Assembly (NCBI GenBank): GCA_002509325.1 | Contig: DADO01000184.1 | Coordinates: 1,702 to 22,121, forward strand | Source: Methanosarcina sp. UBA402 | Lineage (GTDB): Archaea > Halobacteriota > Methanosarcinia > Methanosarcinales > Methanosarcinaceae | Length of the DNA: 20,420 bases | Reading direction: 5' to 3' | Shown: positions 6,710 through 14,316 of the stretch, one piece after another | Position numbering within the stretch: the stretch's first letter is position 1 | How the letters are laid out: each line of letters starts with the position of its first letter | Made by a program: the position numbers and the translations under genes | The notes under the pieces: model-generated | Seen by the model: only the letters and a program-made list of their open reading frames with translations | Databases searched by the model: none | Told to the model about the DNA's origin: nothing

Positions 6710-8170
6710 TCAAGAAGTAGAGGAGATATTCGCCTCCTCAACTCCTTCTATTGTTTTGAGTATATCTCCTGCAGCGGTTCTGACGTTCCAATATTCTTCC
6801 ATATCCATGGTGATCCGGCGCAAACCCTCGACAGCTTCAGGTCCTCCAAGTTCCCCAAGAGCCCGGACCTCTGCAGCCCGGACATTCCTTTCCCTTTCGG
6901 TCTCAAGAGCTTTGAGAAGAGGTTCAACAGCTCTCTGATCTCCAAGTTTTCCCAGGCCCCCTGCAGCAATTTGCCTTACTCTATAGTTTTCATCTCCAAG
7001 TAAAGAAATCATAGAGTCAACTGCTTGAAGGTCTCCAATTTCTACAAAGGAATATACAATTTGCTTTCTTACCTGCCAGTTCTTATCTTCAAGGGCGGCA
7101 ATAAGAAAGTCCACAGCCTCAGGATCTCCAATTCTTCCCAGAGCCTCAACAGCCGCAATCCGGAGGTTCTGGTTATTATCTTGAAGGAGCCCTTCAAGGT
7201 AAGGGATTGATTCTTTGCTCTTTATACGTCCAAGAGAGCCAACAGCGGCTTCCTTTACCTCAGGCTCACTATCCTCAAGAGCACTGATCAGGGGTTGCTC
7301 GGATTGGGCAGTTTCCTCAGGCTCTTTAAAAAAGCCCAGGGTGAAAGCGGCTTCTTTCCGCACTTCCGGAGCTCCATCATCCAGCATTTCAACCAGGTAG
7401 GGGACAGCAGCAGGATCCTGATGATATTCAAATACAGCTACAGCGTTGGCCCGGGTTGTAGGATCTCTGCTGTCTAGCAGTTTAATGACTTTCCCAAAAA
7501 CCTGTTCACTTTCAAAGTTGCCAAGCATACTGGCCACCGAAGGCCCCAGCTCTTTATCACCTAATAGGCTCAGAAGGGTGTCAATAGCTCTCGGATCTCC
7601 AATTTCTCTAAGGGCACTAGCAATTTTCCAGCGGGCATCGTAGTAATTACCGTTCAGAACTTCGCAAATGGGTTCAACAGCCCTGGGATCCCTCAATGCT
7701 CCAAGAGAACTCACCGCACTGAGAACTACGCCTTCATTTTCATCCTTTAAAAGTTCAATTAGGGGCTCAACAGCTTCAGCGGCTCCAAGGCTACCAAGCG
7801 AAAATGTTGCATTCATACGAACCTCAGGAGAGGGATCGTCCAGAACTTCGATAAGAGAGTCTACAGCTTTTTTATCTCCTATTTCTCCGAGAGCACGAGC
7901 AGCAAGGCTGCGCACCTGCGGATTATCATCTTTTAAAGCTTTTATTAAAGAGTCCACTGCAGGTTCCCCGATATCTACAAGTGCATAAACTGAAGCATAA
8001 CTTACATTCTGATCCTTATCCCCAAGACTATGGGTCAATTTCTTCACCCTTGCCTCAAGAGGATCCTGGCCAAGGCAACCGGCACAGATTCCGGAAAGCA
8101 AAAGCAAGAGAATCAAAAGCTTTGCATGCCTGCAACTGAAAAGTTCATTTAGCTTTGTCATACGCGTCAC
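6710..8170 (-). CDS. HEAT-repeat lipoprotein
   Basis: This is a 486-residue protein. A short basic N-terminus is followed by a hydrophobic stretch (LLILLLLLSGICAGC) ending in a lipobox-like cysteine at about 32, suggesting export and lipid anchoring on the outer face. The rest is about 13 PBS-lyase-type HEAT repeats of ~31 residues, from about 45 to 475, with recurrent VRxxAAxALGxIGDxxAV patterns. Such alpha-solenoids bind proteins or act as scaffolds. The lyase name reflects the repeat, not an enzyme here. Its start overlaps the stop of the upstream gene by four bases (ATGA), so the two are translationally coupled. It is the last gene of a three-gene minus-strand operon. The binding partner is unknown; the Ig-like protein encoded next door is the obvious candidate by inference. 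Confidence 0.88.
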   Translation of the reverse strand: MTRMTKLNELFSCRHAKLLILLLLLSGICAGCLGQDPLEARVKKLTHSLGDKDQNVSYASVYALVDIGEPAVDSLIKALKDDNPQVRSLAARALGEIGDKKAVDSLIEVLDDPSPEVRMNATFSLGSLGAAEAVEPLIELLKDENEGVVLSAVSSLGALRDPRAVEPICEVLNGNYYDARWKIASALREIGDPRAIDTLLSLLGDKELGPSVASMLGNFESEQVFGKVIKLLDSRDPTTRANAVAVFEYHQDPAAVPYLVEMLDDGAPEVRKEAAFTLGFFKEPEETAQSEQPLISALEDSEPEVKEAAVGSLGRIKSKESIPYLEGLLQDNNQNLRIAAVEALGRIGDPEAVDFLIAALEDKNWQVRKQIVYSFVEIGDLQAVDSMISLLGDENYRVRQIAAGGLGKLGDQRAVEPLLKALETERERNVRAAEVRALGELGGPEAVEGLRRITMDMEEYWNVRTAAGDILKTIEGVEEANISSTS

Positions 8171-9015
8171 CTGCTCTCCTCCCTGGGAGGAATTAGTAAT
8201 TCAGCAGAAGCCACCTGATCCTTCCACGTTGAAGTCACATTAATCAGAAAACGGTCTTCACTTTCTCCAATTACTACATTCTGAACGGGCATGTAGGACT
8301 TTCCTGAGGGCTCTCCATGTGCGATTTCCACAATTGCATAGGGATAATCCGGCCAGGACCACAGAGCAACCTTGTCATTATTACTCACATCATAAGTTCT
8401 GGAAGAGGTAAATCCCAGCTCCCCTGTCCTCTCGTCTATCACTGTCAGGTTCGTGGACACGTCTAATGCATTGCCTAACCCTTTGTTAATCAGGTAGCCG
8501 TAGATCCTGTAAATGTCAGAAGTATTCCTGCTCTCAGTTTCATATTCCAGCTTAAGGTGGATTTCTGGAAGCGGGATCTGTACAAGATAGGTGCCTTCGT
8601 CCAGAAGCCTGCTGTTCTCAATAACCTTTACATTTACCGGATATTTTCCTGGAAGCTCATACCCTAACCATACACTAACCGAATTATTTCCTGGAAGAAG
8701 ATGAATCGGCTTCTGAAGCGAAACAAATTTGGCATCCCATGGATCCACGGAATCATTGGAAATAATCAGCCTTGATGTAGAACGAGCTTCTCCATTTTTG
8801 TCCACAAAAGCATTTTCGACCTCAAGCCACACATCAACAGGCTTTGAACCATTGTTCTGGAGCACTATGTCCAGCTTTCCCGACTCCCTAACCCCAACAG
8901 AGGAGGCATTCATATCGACGATTTTCACATCAGCCCCACTTCCATAATACCATAAAATTCCCAGAGCCAGGATCAGTAAGGCAGCTGAAATGGAAATTAA
9001 AGTACTTTTCTTCAT
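8167..9015 (-). CDS. Membrane-anchored Ig-like (CARDB-type) protein
   Basis: This is a 282-residue protein with an N-terminal signal/anchor (KKSTLISISAALLILALGIL, residues ~2-25). The remainder is predicted outside the cell. Two beta-rich parts are visible. Residues ~30-150 contain ESGKLDIVLQNNGSKPVDVW and LLPGNNSVSVWLGY, typical of CARDB-like adhesion domains. Residues ~155-275 show a related pattern (YRIYGYLINKGLGNALDV). Several N-x-S/T sites would allow glycosylation. The ATG directly abuts the TAA of the upstream gene (TAAATG), and its own stop overlaps the HEAT gene start, so all three are co-translated. The domain family is assigned by pattern only. The function is unknown; a surface sensor or scaffold role is inferred from the operon. 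Confidence 0.8.
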   Translation of the reverse strand: MKKSTLISISAALLILALGILWYYGSGADVKIVDMNASSVGVRESGKLDIVLQNNGSKPVDVWLEVENAFVDKNGEARSTSRLIISNDSVDPWDAKFVSLQKPIHLLPGNNSVSVWLGYELPGKYPVNVKVIENSRLLDEGTYLVQIPLPEIHLKLEYETESRNTSDIYRIYGYLINKGLGNALDVSTNLTVIDERTGELGFTSSRTYDVSNNDKVALWSWPDYPYAIVEIAHGEPSGKSYMPVQNVVIGESEDRFLINVTSTWKDQVASAELLIPPREESR

Positions 9016-9672
9016 TTACTCCCCCACCATCCCTGTATCCTTCATCTCCACATCCTTCATCCCCGCATTATCATTAAGCTCATCAGCGATCGAAATGCAG
9101 TTGGTAAGCCCGTACTTATTCTTTGTTATTATACTCCTTCTTTCCAGGTTCATAAGAACTCGGGAAACCTTGGCTTTGGAAAAATCAAGGGAATTCACGA
9201 GCTCATTCTGGAGCATTCTTCCTCCATTTGCTGCGATCAATTCAACAGCTTTTTTTTCATCTCCTTCAAGGGCACGTAAAAGAACATCCGTAGGACTAAT
9301 ATTAGGCCTGTCGGGTTGGAATGTCTCAAGATGGATGTTCTCAGGGGAGACCTCAAATCTCCTCTCAAGAACCTCAAATTTTTTCTCCCCGGCTTCTTCT
9401 GCCGCAAGATTGAGAGCTTTTATCTGGGCTGCAGAGTCCGTTACTGAGAAAACCGAATCCTGAAGTCCTGAAGACCAGAGGATCTGAGCTAGAGCCAGCC
9501 CTCCAAGAAACCCTGAAAATAGAAGAATATACGCTTCTTTTACTGTATACACATACGGAATATCCACAACCCTGAACGTGTCTCCTTCAAGCTGAATCAC
9601 CACCGGCGTGTCTTCAAGAAGGAGATTAATGGCAATAATGCTTGATAAGAGCAGGATACCAACAGCCAGCAC
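9016..9672 (-). CDS. Two-pass membrane protein with cytoplasmic winged helix
   Basis: The called frame starts at GTG 9672 and gives 218 residues. Segment 1 (about 2-18, LAVGILLLSSIIAINLL) and segment 2 (about 48-66, YILLFSGFLGGLALAQILW) bracket an outside loop of about 29 residues. The C-terminal domain (~125-195) is a winged helix of the MarR/IclR-like archaeal type: LLRALEGDEKKAVELIAANG, then ELVNSLDFSKAKVSRVLMNL as recognition region and ERRSIITKNKYGLTN as wing. It is probably a membrane-tethered DNA-binding regulator. The frame stays open upstream to a TGA at 9706-9708 and adds STIQRRKRF, a basic N-terminus suited to the inside. The true start is probably further upstream (see findings). 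It is the first gene of the operon with the Ig-like and HEAT genes. The target is unknown; self-regulation is likely. Confidence 0.8.
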   Translation of the reverse strand: MLAVGILLLSSIIAINLLLEDTPVVIQLEGDTFRVVDIPYVYTVKEAYILLFSGFLGGLALAQILWSSGLQDSVFSVTDSAAQIKALNLAAEEAGEKKFEVLERRFEVSPENIHLETFQPDRPNISPTDVLLRALEGDEKKAVELIAANGGRMLQNELVNSLDFSKAKVSRVLMNLERRSIITKNKYGLTNCISIADELNDNAGMKDVEMKDTGMVGE

Positions 9673-9706
9673 GAATCTTTTCCGTCTCTGGATCGTACTA
9701 TCACCT

Positions 9707-9750
9707 CATTTACTACCTCCAGTATGTACGAAACAACTGTTATATTTTTA
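9707..9750 (-). promoter_or_regulatory. Operon promoter and Shine-Dalgarno with misaligned ATG
   Basis: On the minus strand a TATA candidate TAAAAATATA (9741-9750) is followed by GGAGGT (9715-9720), five bases, and ATG (9707-9709). This ATG reads ATG AGG TGA, one base out of frame with the winged-helix gene. A second ribosome-site match, GAGGTGAT, overlaps it. The sequence is as given; interpretation is in the findings. Confidence 0.5.
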
Positions 9751-9770
9751 GTTTGACCTGAACCCGAGAC

Positions 9771-9788
9771 GTCTCAGAATTCTGAGAC
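9771..9788. promoter_or_regulatory. 18-bp perfect palindrome, candidate operator
   Basis: GTCTCAGAATTCTGAGAC is its own reverse complement, and it overlaps a second palindrome GAGACGTCTC (9766-9775). It lies about 20 bases upstream of the TATA candidate of the membrane winged-helix operon and 200 bases from the preceding gene's stop. A dimeric winged-helix protein typically binds such a site. That it is the product of this operon is inference. Confidence 0.5.
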
Positions 9789-9989
9789 CACCGGCAGCAG
9801 ATAACGAAATATTTTTTGGGCTAACATATTAAAAAATAAGAGAATATACCGGGCATGGGCTGAAGAATAGGTTGAAATATGAATGAACAGGGCAGAGAAA
9901 CAAGCTAAAGCTCGGATAAACAGGCAGGCTAAAAATAGTTATACCTTAAACGTGAAAACAAACAGAGAATGGAAAAGCCATCAGTCCTA

Positions 9990-10742
9990 TCAGCTTTTCT
10001 TCAACTTAAGCCTCATGTCTACCGCAAGAATCCCTTTTCCTTTTTCAAAGACCATCAAGGGATTAACTTCAAACTCCTCGATTTCCGGAAAATCACAGAC
10101 AAGCTTCGAAACCCTGAGAATTACATCCACAAGCGAATCAATATCTGAAGGCTTTGCGCCCCGGATTCCTGCAAGGAGCGGATAGGTCTTAATCCCTTTA
10201 ATCATTTCTCTTGCCTCTCTTTCGTCAAGAGGAGCTATGGCAAACCTGACATCCTTGACGATTTCCACATAAACACCGCCAAGCCCGAACATCAGCATTG
10301 GACCGAAAGTAGGGTCGCGAATCATTCCGATAATTACTTCTCTGCCGCCTGAGAGCATGGGCTGAAGCTGTACACCATCAAGAAACGCATCCGGCAGTTT
10401 CTTTGGGATGCTTTCCATCATTTCCTGATAGGCTGCTTTCACTTCTGCAGCATTTTGAAGAGAGAGTTTGATTCCTCCAACGTCGGATTTATGGGAAATC
10501 TGAGGAGAAACGACCTTCATAACCAGAGGATAATCCATCTCTTCTGCAGCGCTCATAGCTTCTTCTGCAGTTTTTGCAAAGACAGTCTTTACTACAGGAA
10601 TGCCGTAAGCTTTCAGAATGTCAAAAGCTTCAAGGCCAAGGATGTACCGACTTTTTATTCTGGCAGCCTCAAAAACCCTGACTGCTAACTCTCTATCTGG
10701 CCCGGTTGTTCGTGGGATAGTGTCTACCTGCTTCATAATCAT
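9990..10742 (-). CDS. ADP-forming acyl-CoA synthetase, beta-type ATP-grasp subunit
   Basis: This 250-residue protein matches the ATP-grasp (beta) part of ADP-forming acetyl/acyl-CoA synthetases, which couple acyl-CoA hydrolysis to ATP formation. Visible motifs are GIPVVKT (47-53), the conserved SHKSDVGG (83-90) with His84 as probable phospho-transfer site, and GREVIIGMIRDPTFGPMLMF (~133-152). The C-terminal EFEVNPLMVF holds metal/ATP-site residues. The alpha (CoA-binding) subunit, which carries the first phosphohistidine, is neither fused nor adjacent in this window. It may pair with an alpha subunit elsewhere or have a different role. The frame begins at codon 1 (ATG at 10742, MIMKQ) with a possible second start at Met3. 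It lies downstream of ackA in the same orientation, separated by about 300 bases. It is cytoplasmic. Confidence 0.88.
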   Translation of the reverse strand: MIMKQVDTIPRTTGPDRELAVRVFEAARIKSRYILGLEAFDILKAYGIPVVKTVFAKTAEEAMSAAEEMDYPLVMKVVSPQISHKSDVGGIKLSLQNAAEVKAAYQEMMESIPKKLPDAFLDGVQLQPMLSGGREVIIGMIRDPTFGPMLMFGLGGVYVEIVKDVRFAIAPLDEREAREMIKGIKTYPLLAGIRGAKPSDIDSLVDVILRVSKLVCDFPEIEEFEVNPLMVFEKGKGILAVDMRLKLKKS

Positions 10743-10914
10743 ATGACATCTTAAGAGCAGTTATTCTTTAAGGGTATTAATTTTGTGATAATACAGGTTC
10801 CAGTTCTGGATGGCTGAAAAAACAATTCTCAAAAATAAGAGAAAACGTGGAAAAACAGAAGAAAATAATAGAAAATAAATTCTTAATAGCAAAGATGACT
10901 TCATCAAAAAAACA

Positions 10915-10999
10915 CTGGTTAAACATTTCAACGAAAAATACTAGTTAAGCGCTTCAACAAAAAACTGGTTAAACGCTTCAACAAAAATATTGTTAAACC
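10915..10999. repeat. ~25-bp tandem repeat between ackA and the ATP-grasp gene
   Basis: Three imperfect copies (10915-10940, 10941-10964, 10965-10989) plus a partial fourth share the core TGGTTAAACGCTTCAACAAA with small changes. The surrounding gap (10743-11038) is AT-rich and otherwise empty apart from the ackA hairpin. Confidence 0.75.
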
Positions 11000-11014
11000 T
11001 AAAAATAGGAAAAG

Positions 11015-11036
11015 GTAAAGGAGAAATCTCCTTTAC
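11015..11036 (-). terminator. Hairpin terminator candidate of ackA
   Basis: A perfect 10-bp stem GTAAAGGAGA / TCTCCTTTAC with a 2-base centre begins two bases after the ackA stop codon. On the minus strand it is followed by a T-rich tract (CTTTTCCTATTTTT). This fits a transcription terminator or 3'-end stabiliser for ackA mRNA. Confidence 0.55.
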
Positions 11037-11038
11037 GA

Positions 11039-12265
11039 TCAGACAGGTACGGAACTGCGTAGTTTAGCTTCGGTCTCAACAATTTCCTTTGTATCCCTTG
11101 CAATGGTAAGTTCTTCATTGGTTGGGATAATAAATACCCTTACCTTCGAATCTGGAGTACTGATATCGACTTCCTGACCTCTGATCTTGTTCTTTTCATC
11201 ATCGATCTTTATGCCAAGGCCATCAAGACCAGTAAGGATTCTCTTCCTGATGCTTGCGCTGTTTTCTCCAATACCTGCGGTAAAGACTATTGCATCTGCA
11301 CCATTAAGCACGGCTGAATACTCACCAATCACCTTCTTAATCTTGTATGTGAACACTTCAAGGGCAAGCTCGGCTCTCTCGTTGCCGTGGGTGGCTGCTT
11401 CATCCAGATCTCTGAAGTCATTGCTGATCCCGGAAACTCCAAGCACACCGGACTTCTTGTTCATAAGGGTGTCGATCTCTCTGCTTGACAGTCCTTCTTT
11501 CTCCATGACGAAGGGAATGACTGCAGGGTCAATGGATCCACATCTGGTACCCATTGCAACACCTTCAAGCGGAGTAAAGCCCATTGTGGTCTCAACGGAT
11601 TTTCCGCCGTTAACAGCGGTAATGCTTGAACCGTTTCCAAGGTGGCAGGTGATAATCTTGGTTTCCTCTATTGGCTTTCCGAGCATAGCGGCAGCCCTTC
11701 TGGCAACGTACATGTGAGAGGTGCCGTGGAAGCCGTATTTCCTAACTCCATATTTTTCGTACAGGTCATACGGTAGAGCGTACATGTAGGCATATTTGGG
11801 TATTGTCTGGTGGAATGCTGTGTCAAAAACAGCAACCATCGGCGTGCCAGGCATGATTTCTGCACAAGCCTCGATTCCCATCATGTTTGGAGGGTTATGC
11901 AGAGGAGCCAAATCAAAACAGTCTTTAATGGCCTTTTCTACACCCTCGTTGATCAGAGCAGAACTGGTGAACATTTCCCCACCATGCACGACTCTGTGTC
12001 CGACTGAATTAATTTCTGCCATGTCCTTAATGACTCCGAATTCCGAGTCAGTAAGAGCCTTAACTACCTCCTCAAGAGCTACCTTGTGGGAGGGCAGGTC
12101 AACCTGTTTTTCCAGCTTTTTGCCATCGAACCTTTTCTGGGTAATGATCGAGTTATCGATACCAATCCTCTCACAGAGCCCAACTGCAAGAGGGGATTCA
12201 TTGTTCATATCAATTAATTGATATTTTAGGGATGAACTTCCTGCGTTTATTACCAGTACCTTCAT
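11039..12265 (-). CDS. ackA: Acetate kinase
   Basis: This enzyme phosphorylates acetate with ATP to acetyl phosphate, the first step in acetate activation for acetoclastic methanogenesis. From the ATG at 12265 the protein is 408 residues starting MKVLVINAGSSS, the family N-terminus. The open frame begins six codons earlier (12283), but GGGGT lies just before the inner ATG. In this numbering the residues known from the M. thermophila enzyme are all present: N7, R91, H123, D148, H180 and H208. Further downstream are the MGTRCGSIDP region and the C-terminal ENSASIR and NEE motifs. It follows pta on the same strand across 118 AT-rich bases, the order known for Methanosarcina, and is probably cotranscribed. 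A strong hairpin follows the stop. Cytoplasmic. Confidence 0.98.
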   Translation of the reverse strand: MKVLVINAGSSSLKYQLIDMNNESPLAVGLCERIGIDNSIITQKRFDGKKLEKQVDLPSHKVALEEVVKALTDSEFGVIKDMAEINSVGHRVVHGGEMFTSSALINEGVEKAIKDCFDLAPLHNPPNMMGIEACAEIMPGTPMVAVFDTAFHQTIPKYAYMYALPYDLYEKYGVRKYGFHGTSHMYVARRAAAMLGKPIEETKIITCHLGNGSSITAVNGGKSVETTMGFTPLEGVAMGTRCGSIDPAVIPFVMEKEGLSSREIDTLMNKKSGVLGVSGISNDFRDLDEAATHGNERAELALEVFTYKIKKVIGEYSAVLNGADAIVFTAGIGENSASIRKRILTGLDGLGIKIDDEKNKIRGQEVDISTPDSKVRVFIIPTNEELTIARDTKEIVETEAKLRSSVPV

Positions 12266-12383
12266 GTGTAAACCCCAGTTCATACATTGCTTTTAATTTA
12301 CATTTATATTTATGAAGAATATTTTATGTATGAAAATTAATAAAAAGCTTCCTAAAACGTTCGCAAATATAGAAACGTTGAGA

Positions 12384-13388
12384 TTATTTTTTGTCCTGTG
12401 CTGCGGCCTGGACGCAGGTAATTGCAACGGCACCGACAATGTCTTCGTCGCTGCAGCCTCGGGACAGGTCATTAATTGGCTTGGCAAGTCCCTGGGTGAT
12501 AGGACCATAAGCTTCAGCCTTTGCAAGCCTCTGGGCAATCTTGTATGCGATGTTTCCAGCATTAAGATCAGGGAATATAAAGACATTGGCCTTGCCTGCA
12601 ACAGGGCTTCCCGGAGCTTTTGAAGCTGCAACACTGGGAACGATTGCGGCGTCTACCTGGAGTTCACCATCTATTGCTATATCAGGGGCGAGTTCCTGTG
12701 CACGCTTTGTGGCAGCAATTGTCGCCTCGGTCAGAGGGCTCTTGGCGCTTCCTTTGGTGGAATAAGAAAGCATTGCAACTTTTGGTTCGTCCTGAACCAG
12801 CAGCTCAAAGGTTTTTGCAGAACTTACAGCAATGTGCGCAACTTCTTCGGGGCTGGGCATTTCGACCATACCTGAATCAGCAAAGAGGAATGTACCGTTA
12901 GACCCATATTCACAATCAGGTACAGCAATAATGAAAAAAGCAGATGCGATAGCTGAACCTGGCGCGGTTTTTACGATCTGGACAGCGGGTCTAAGTGTGT
13001 CTGAAGAAGAGTGAACAGCACCTGATACTACACCGTCAACTTCACCGAGTTTGGCCATCATAACAGCGAAGTAAACGTAATCTTTCATGATTTCGGCTGC
13101 ACTTTCGAGTGTGACACCCTTATGTTTTCTCAGTTCGTAGAATGCCTGAACATATTCATCTTTTTTCTCATATGTTTCAGGATTTACAATCTTTGCTTTT
13201 GAGAGATCAAGATCCCCTGCAAGAGCCTTGATATCATCCTCATCGCCTACGAGAACAATATTTGCAATTCCTCTTTCGAGGGTTTTGGCAGCTGCCTGGA
13301 GAACTCTTATATCGGTAGTTTCAGGTAAAGCGATTGTCTTATTGAGTTTTTTTGCTCTTTCACTAATCTTTTCTAAAAATGTTACCAA
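12384..13388 (-). CDS. pta: Phosphate acetyltransferase
   Basis: This enzyme transfers the acetyl group from acetyl phosphate to CoA, giving acetyl-CoA for the CO dehydrogenase/acetyl-CoA synthase pathway. It is a 334-residue short-form Pta lacking the N-terminal domain of the E. coli type, as in M. thermophila. Residues established in that enzyme are present at the same numbers: C159 (in VPDCEYGS), S309 and R310 (in NDLSRG). The start codon is TTG at 13386-13388, giving MVTFLEKISERAKK. AGGAGGT lies 7 bases upstream, which settles the choice. Two TATA-like sequences precede it (13437-13450 and 13466-13480, minus strand). ackA follows. The divergent gene across 297 bases is isf. Confidence 0.98.
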   Translation of the reverse strand: MVTFLEKISERAKKLNKTIALPETTDIRVLQAAAKTLERGIANIVLVGDEDDIKALAGDLDLSKAKIVNPETYEKKDEYVQAFYELRKHKGVTLESAAEIMKDYVYFAVMMAKLGEVDGVVSGAVHSSSDTLRPAVQIVKTAPGSAIASAFFIIAVPDCEYGSNGTFLFADSGMVEMPSPEEVAHIAVSSAKTFELLVQDEPKVAMLSYSTKGSAKSPLTEATIAATKRAQELAPDIAIDGELQVDAAIVPSVAASKAPGSPVAGKANVFIFPDLNAGNIAYKIAQRLAKAEAYGPITQGLAKPINDLSRGCSDEDIVGAVAITCVQAAAQDKK

Positions 13389-13436
13389 TCAACCAACCTC
13401 CTATATAATTAAAGTACTTTAAGTTAGCTGGGTCTT

Positions 13437-13480
13437 GATATATAAATTTACGTAAAATGGATACTGATATATATAAAAGT
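13437..13480 (-). promoter_or_regulatory. Tandem TATA candidates for pta-ackA
   Basis: Minus-strand TAAATTTATATATC (13437-13450) and TTTTATATATATC (13466-13478) are both good archaeal TATA matches. They would give leaders of roughly 30 and 60 bases before the pta TTG. Which is used cannot be told from sequence. Confidence 0.45.
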
Positions 13481-13541
13481 AAAAAATATATATTTCGAAC
13501 TATCTAAACATTTTTCAACACAGGTTGTCCCTTAATGATAC

Positions 13542-13566
13542 ATAACGATCATAAATAACGATCATA
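13542..13566. repeat. Direct repeat in pta/isf intergenic region
   Basis: ATAACGATCATA occurs at 13542-13553 and again at 13555-13566, one base apart, just upstream of the duplicated isf TATA region. It is possibly a regulator site or part of the same slippage-prone stretch. Confidence 0.6.
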
Positions 13567-13570
13567 ATGA

Positions 13571-13612
13571 TCTGGATTATTTATATATCAGTCTGGATTA
13601 TTTATATATCAG
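13571..13612 (+). promoter_or_regulatory. isf promoter with exact 21-bp duplication
   Basis: A 21-bp unit (TCTGGATTATTTATATATCA + G) occurs twice with no gap and no mismatch. Each copy contains a TATA box (TTTATATA). With the usual ~25-base spacing, starts would fall near 13612 and 13633, leaving a leader of about 50-75 bases before the isf ATG at 13686. The duplication is seen directly; promoter use is inferred. Confidence 0.6.
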
Positions 13613-13685
13613 GTATGTAATACTTAAGGATATTATTACTGAATATAAATGATAAATTAATATAAAAGAATTCCGGAATGATTTA

Positions 13686-14252
13686 ATGAAGATACTGGGA
13701 ATTTCAGGCAGCCCGCGAAAGGGCCAGAATTGTGAGAAAATGATAGGAGCAGTCCTTGAAGCTGCAAAAGAAAGAGGTATTGAAACTGATTCAGTTTTTA
13801 TTTCCACTTCAGAAGTTAGCCCCTGCAAAGCGTGCGGAGCCTGCAGGGAAAAAGATTCCTGTGTAATTGAAGATGATATGGAAGAAATTTACGAGAAAAT
13901 GAGAACTTCTGACGGTATAATCGTGGCGTCTCCGGTGTATATGGGGAATTTCCCTGCCCAGCTCAAAGCCCTTTTTGACCGAAGCGTTCTTCTCCGCCGT
14001 AAAGATTTTGCGCTTAAAAATAAAGTTGGAGCAGCTCTTTCTGTCGGAGGTTCAAGAAACGGAGGGCAGGAAAAGACTATTCAGTCAATCCACGATTGGA
14101 TGCACATTCACGGGATGATAGTCGTTGGGGACAATGCTCATTTTGGTGGAATTACCTGGAATCCTGTGGAAGAAGATACTGTTGGAATGCAGACTGTGCT
14201 TGAGACCGCAAAAAAGCTCTTTGATGTGCTGGAGCTTCTCGAGAAAAAATGA
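13686..14252 (+). CDS. isf: Iron-sulfur flavoprotein Isf
   Basis: This is a 188-residue flavodoxin-like protein of the Isf family (NADPH-dependent FMN reductase fold). It binds FMN and one [4Fe-4S] cluster and accepts electrons from ferredoxin. Proposed roles include reducing oxygen or peroxide in Methanosarcina. The N-terminal GISGSPRKGQNC (5-16) is the FMN phosphate loop. The compact cluster motif C47-x2-C50-x2-C53-x5-C59 has the same numbering as M. thermophila Isf. SPVYMGNFPAQLKALFDR and the SVGGSRNGGQEKTIQSIHDW block form the remaining flavin and dimer surface. Only a weak Shine-Dalgarno (CCGGAATGA) precedes the ATG. The gene is divergent from pta-ackA, matching its known neighbourhood. 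Cytoplasmic. Confidence 0.95.
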   Translation: MKILGISGSPRKGQNCEKMIGAVLEAAKERGIETDSVFISTSEVSPCKACGACREKDSCVIEDDMEEIYEKMRTSDGIIVASPVYMGNFPAQLKALFDRSVLLRRKDFALKNKVGAALSVGGSRNGGQEKTIQSIHDWMHIHGMIVVGDNAHFGGITWNPVEEDTVGMQTVLETAKKLFDVLELLEKK

Positions 14253-14316
14253 CGGATTTAAAGAATATAAAACTAAAAAGAATAAAACTAAGAAGTTGTT
14301 AATGAGTTTGTCCAGA

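Noticed and set aside
8990..9463. 157-residue plus-strand ORF
   Set aside because: Antisense shadow of the winged-helix membrane protein gene.
11187..11717. 176-residue plus-strand ORF
   Set aside because: Antisense shadow of acetate kinase.
13570..13583. Match of TGATCTGGATTAT between the isf promoter and the MITE-like copy at 4186-4310
   Set aside because: Only 13 AT-rich bases shared with no similarity beyond; likely chance.
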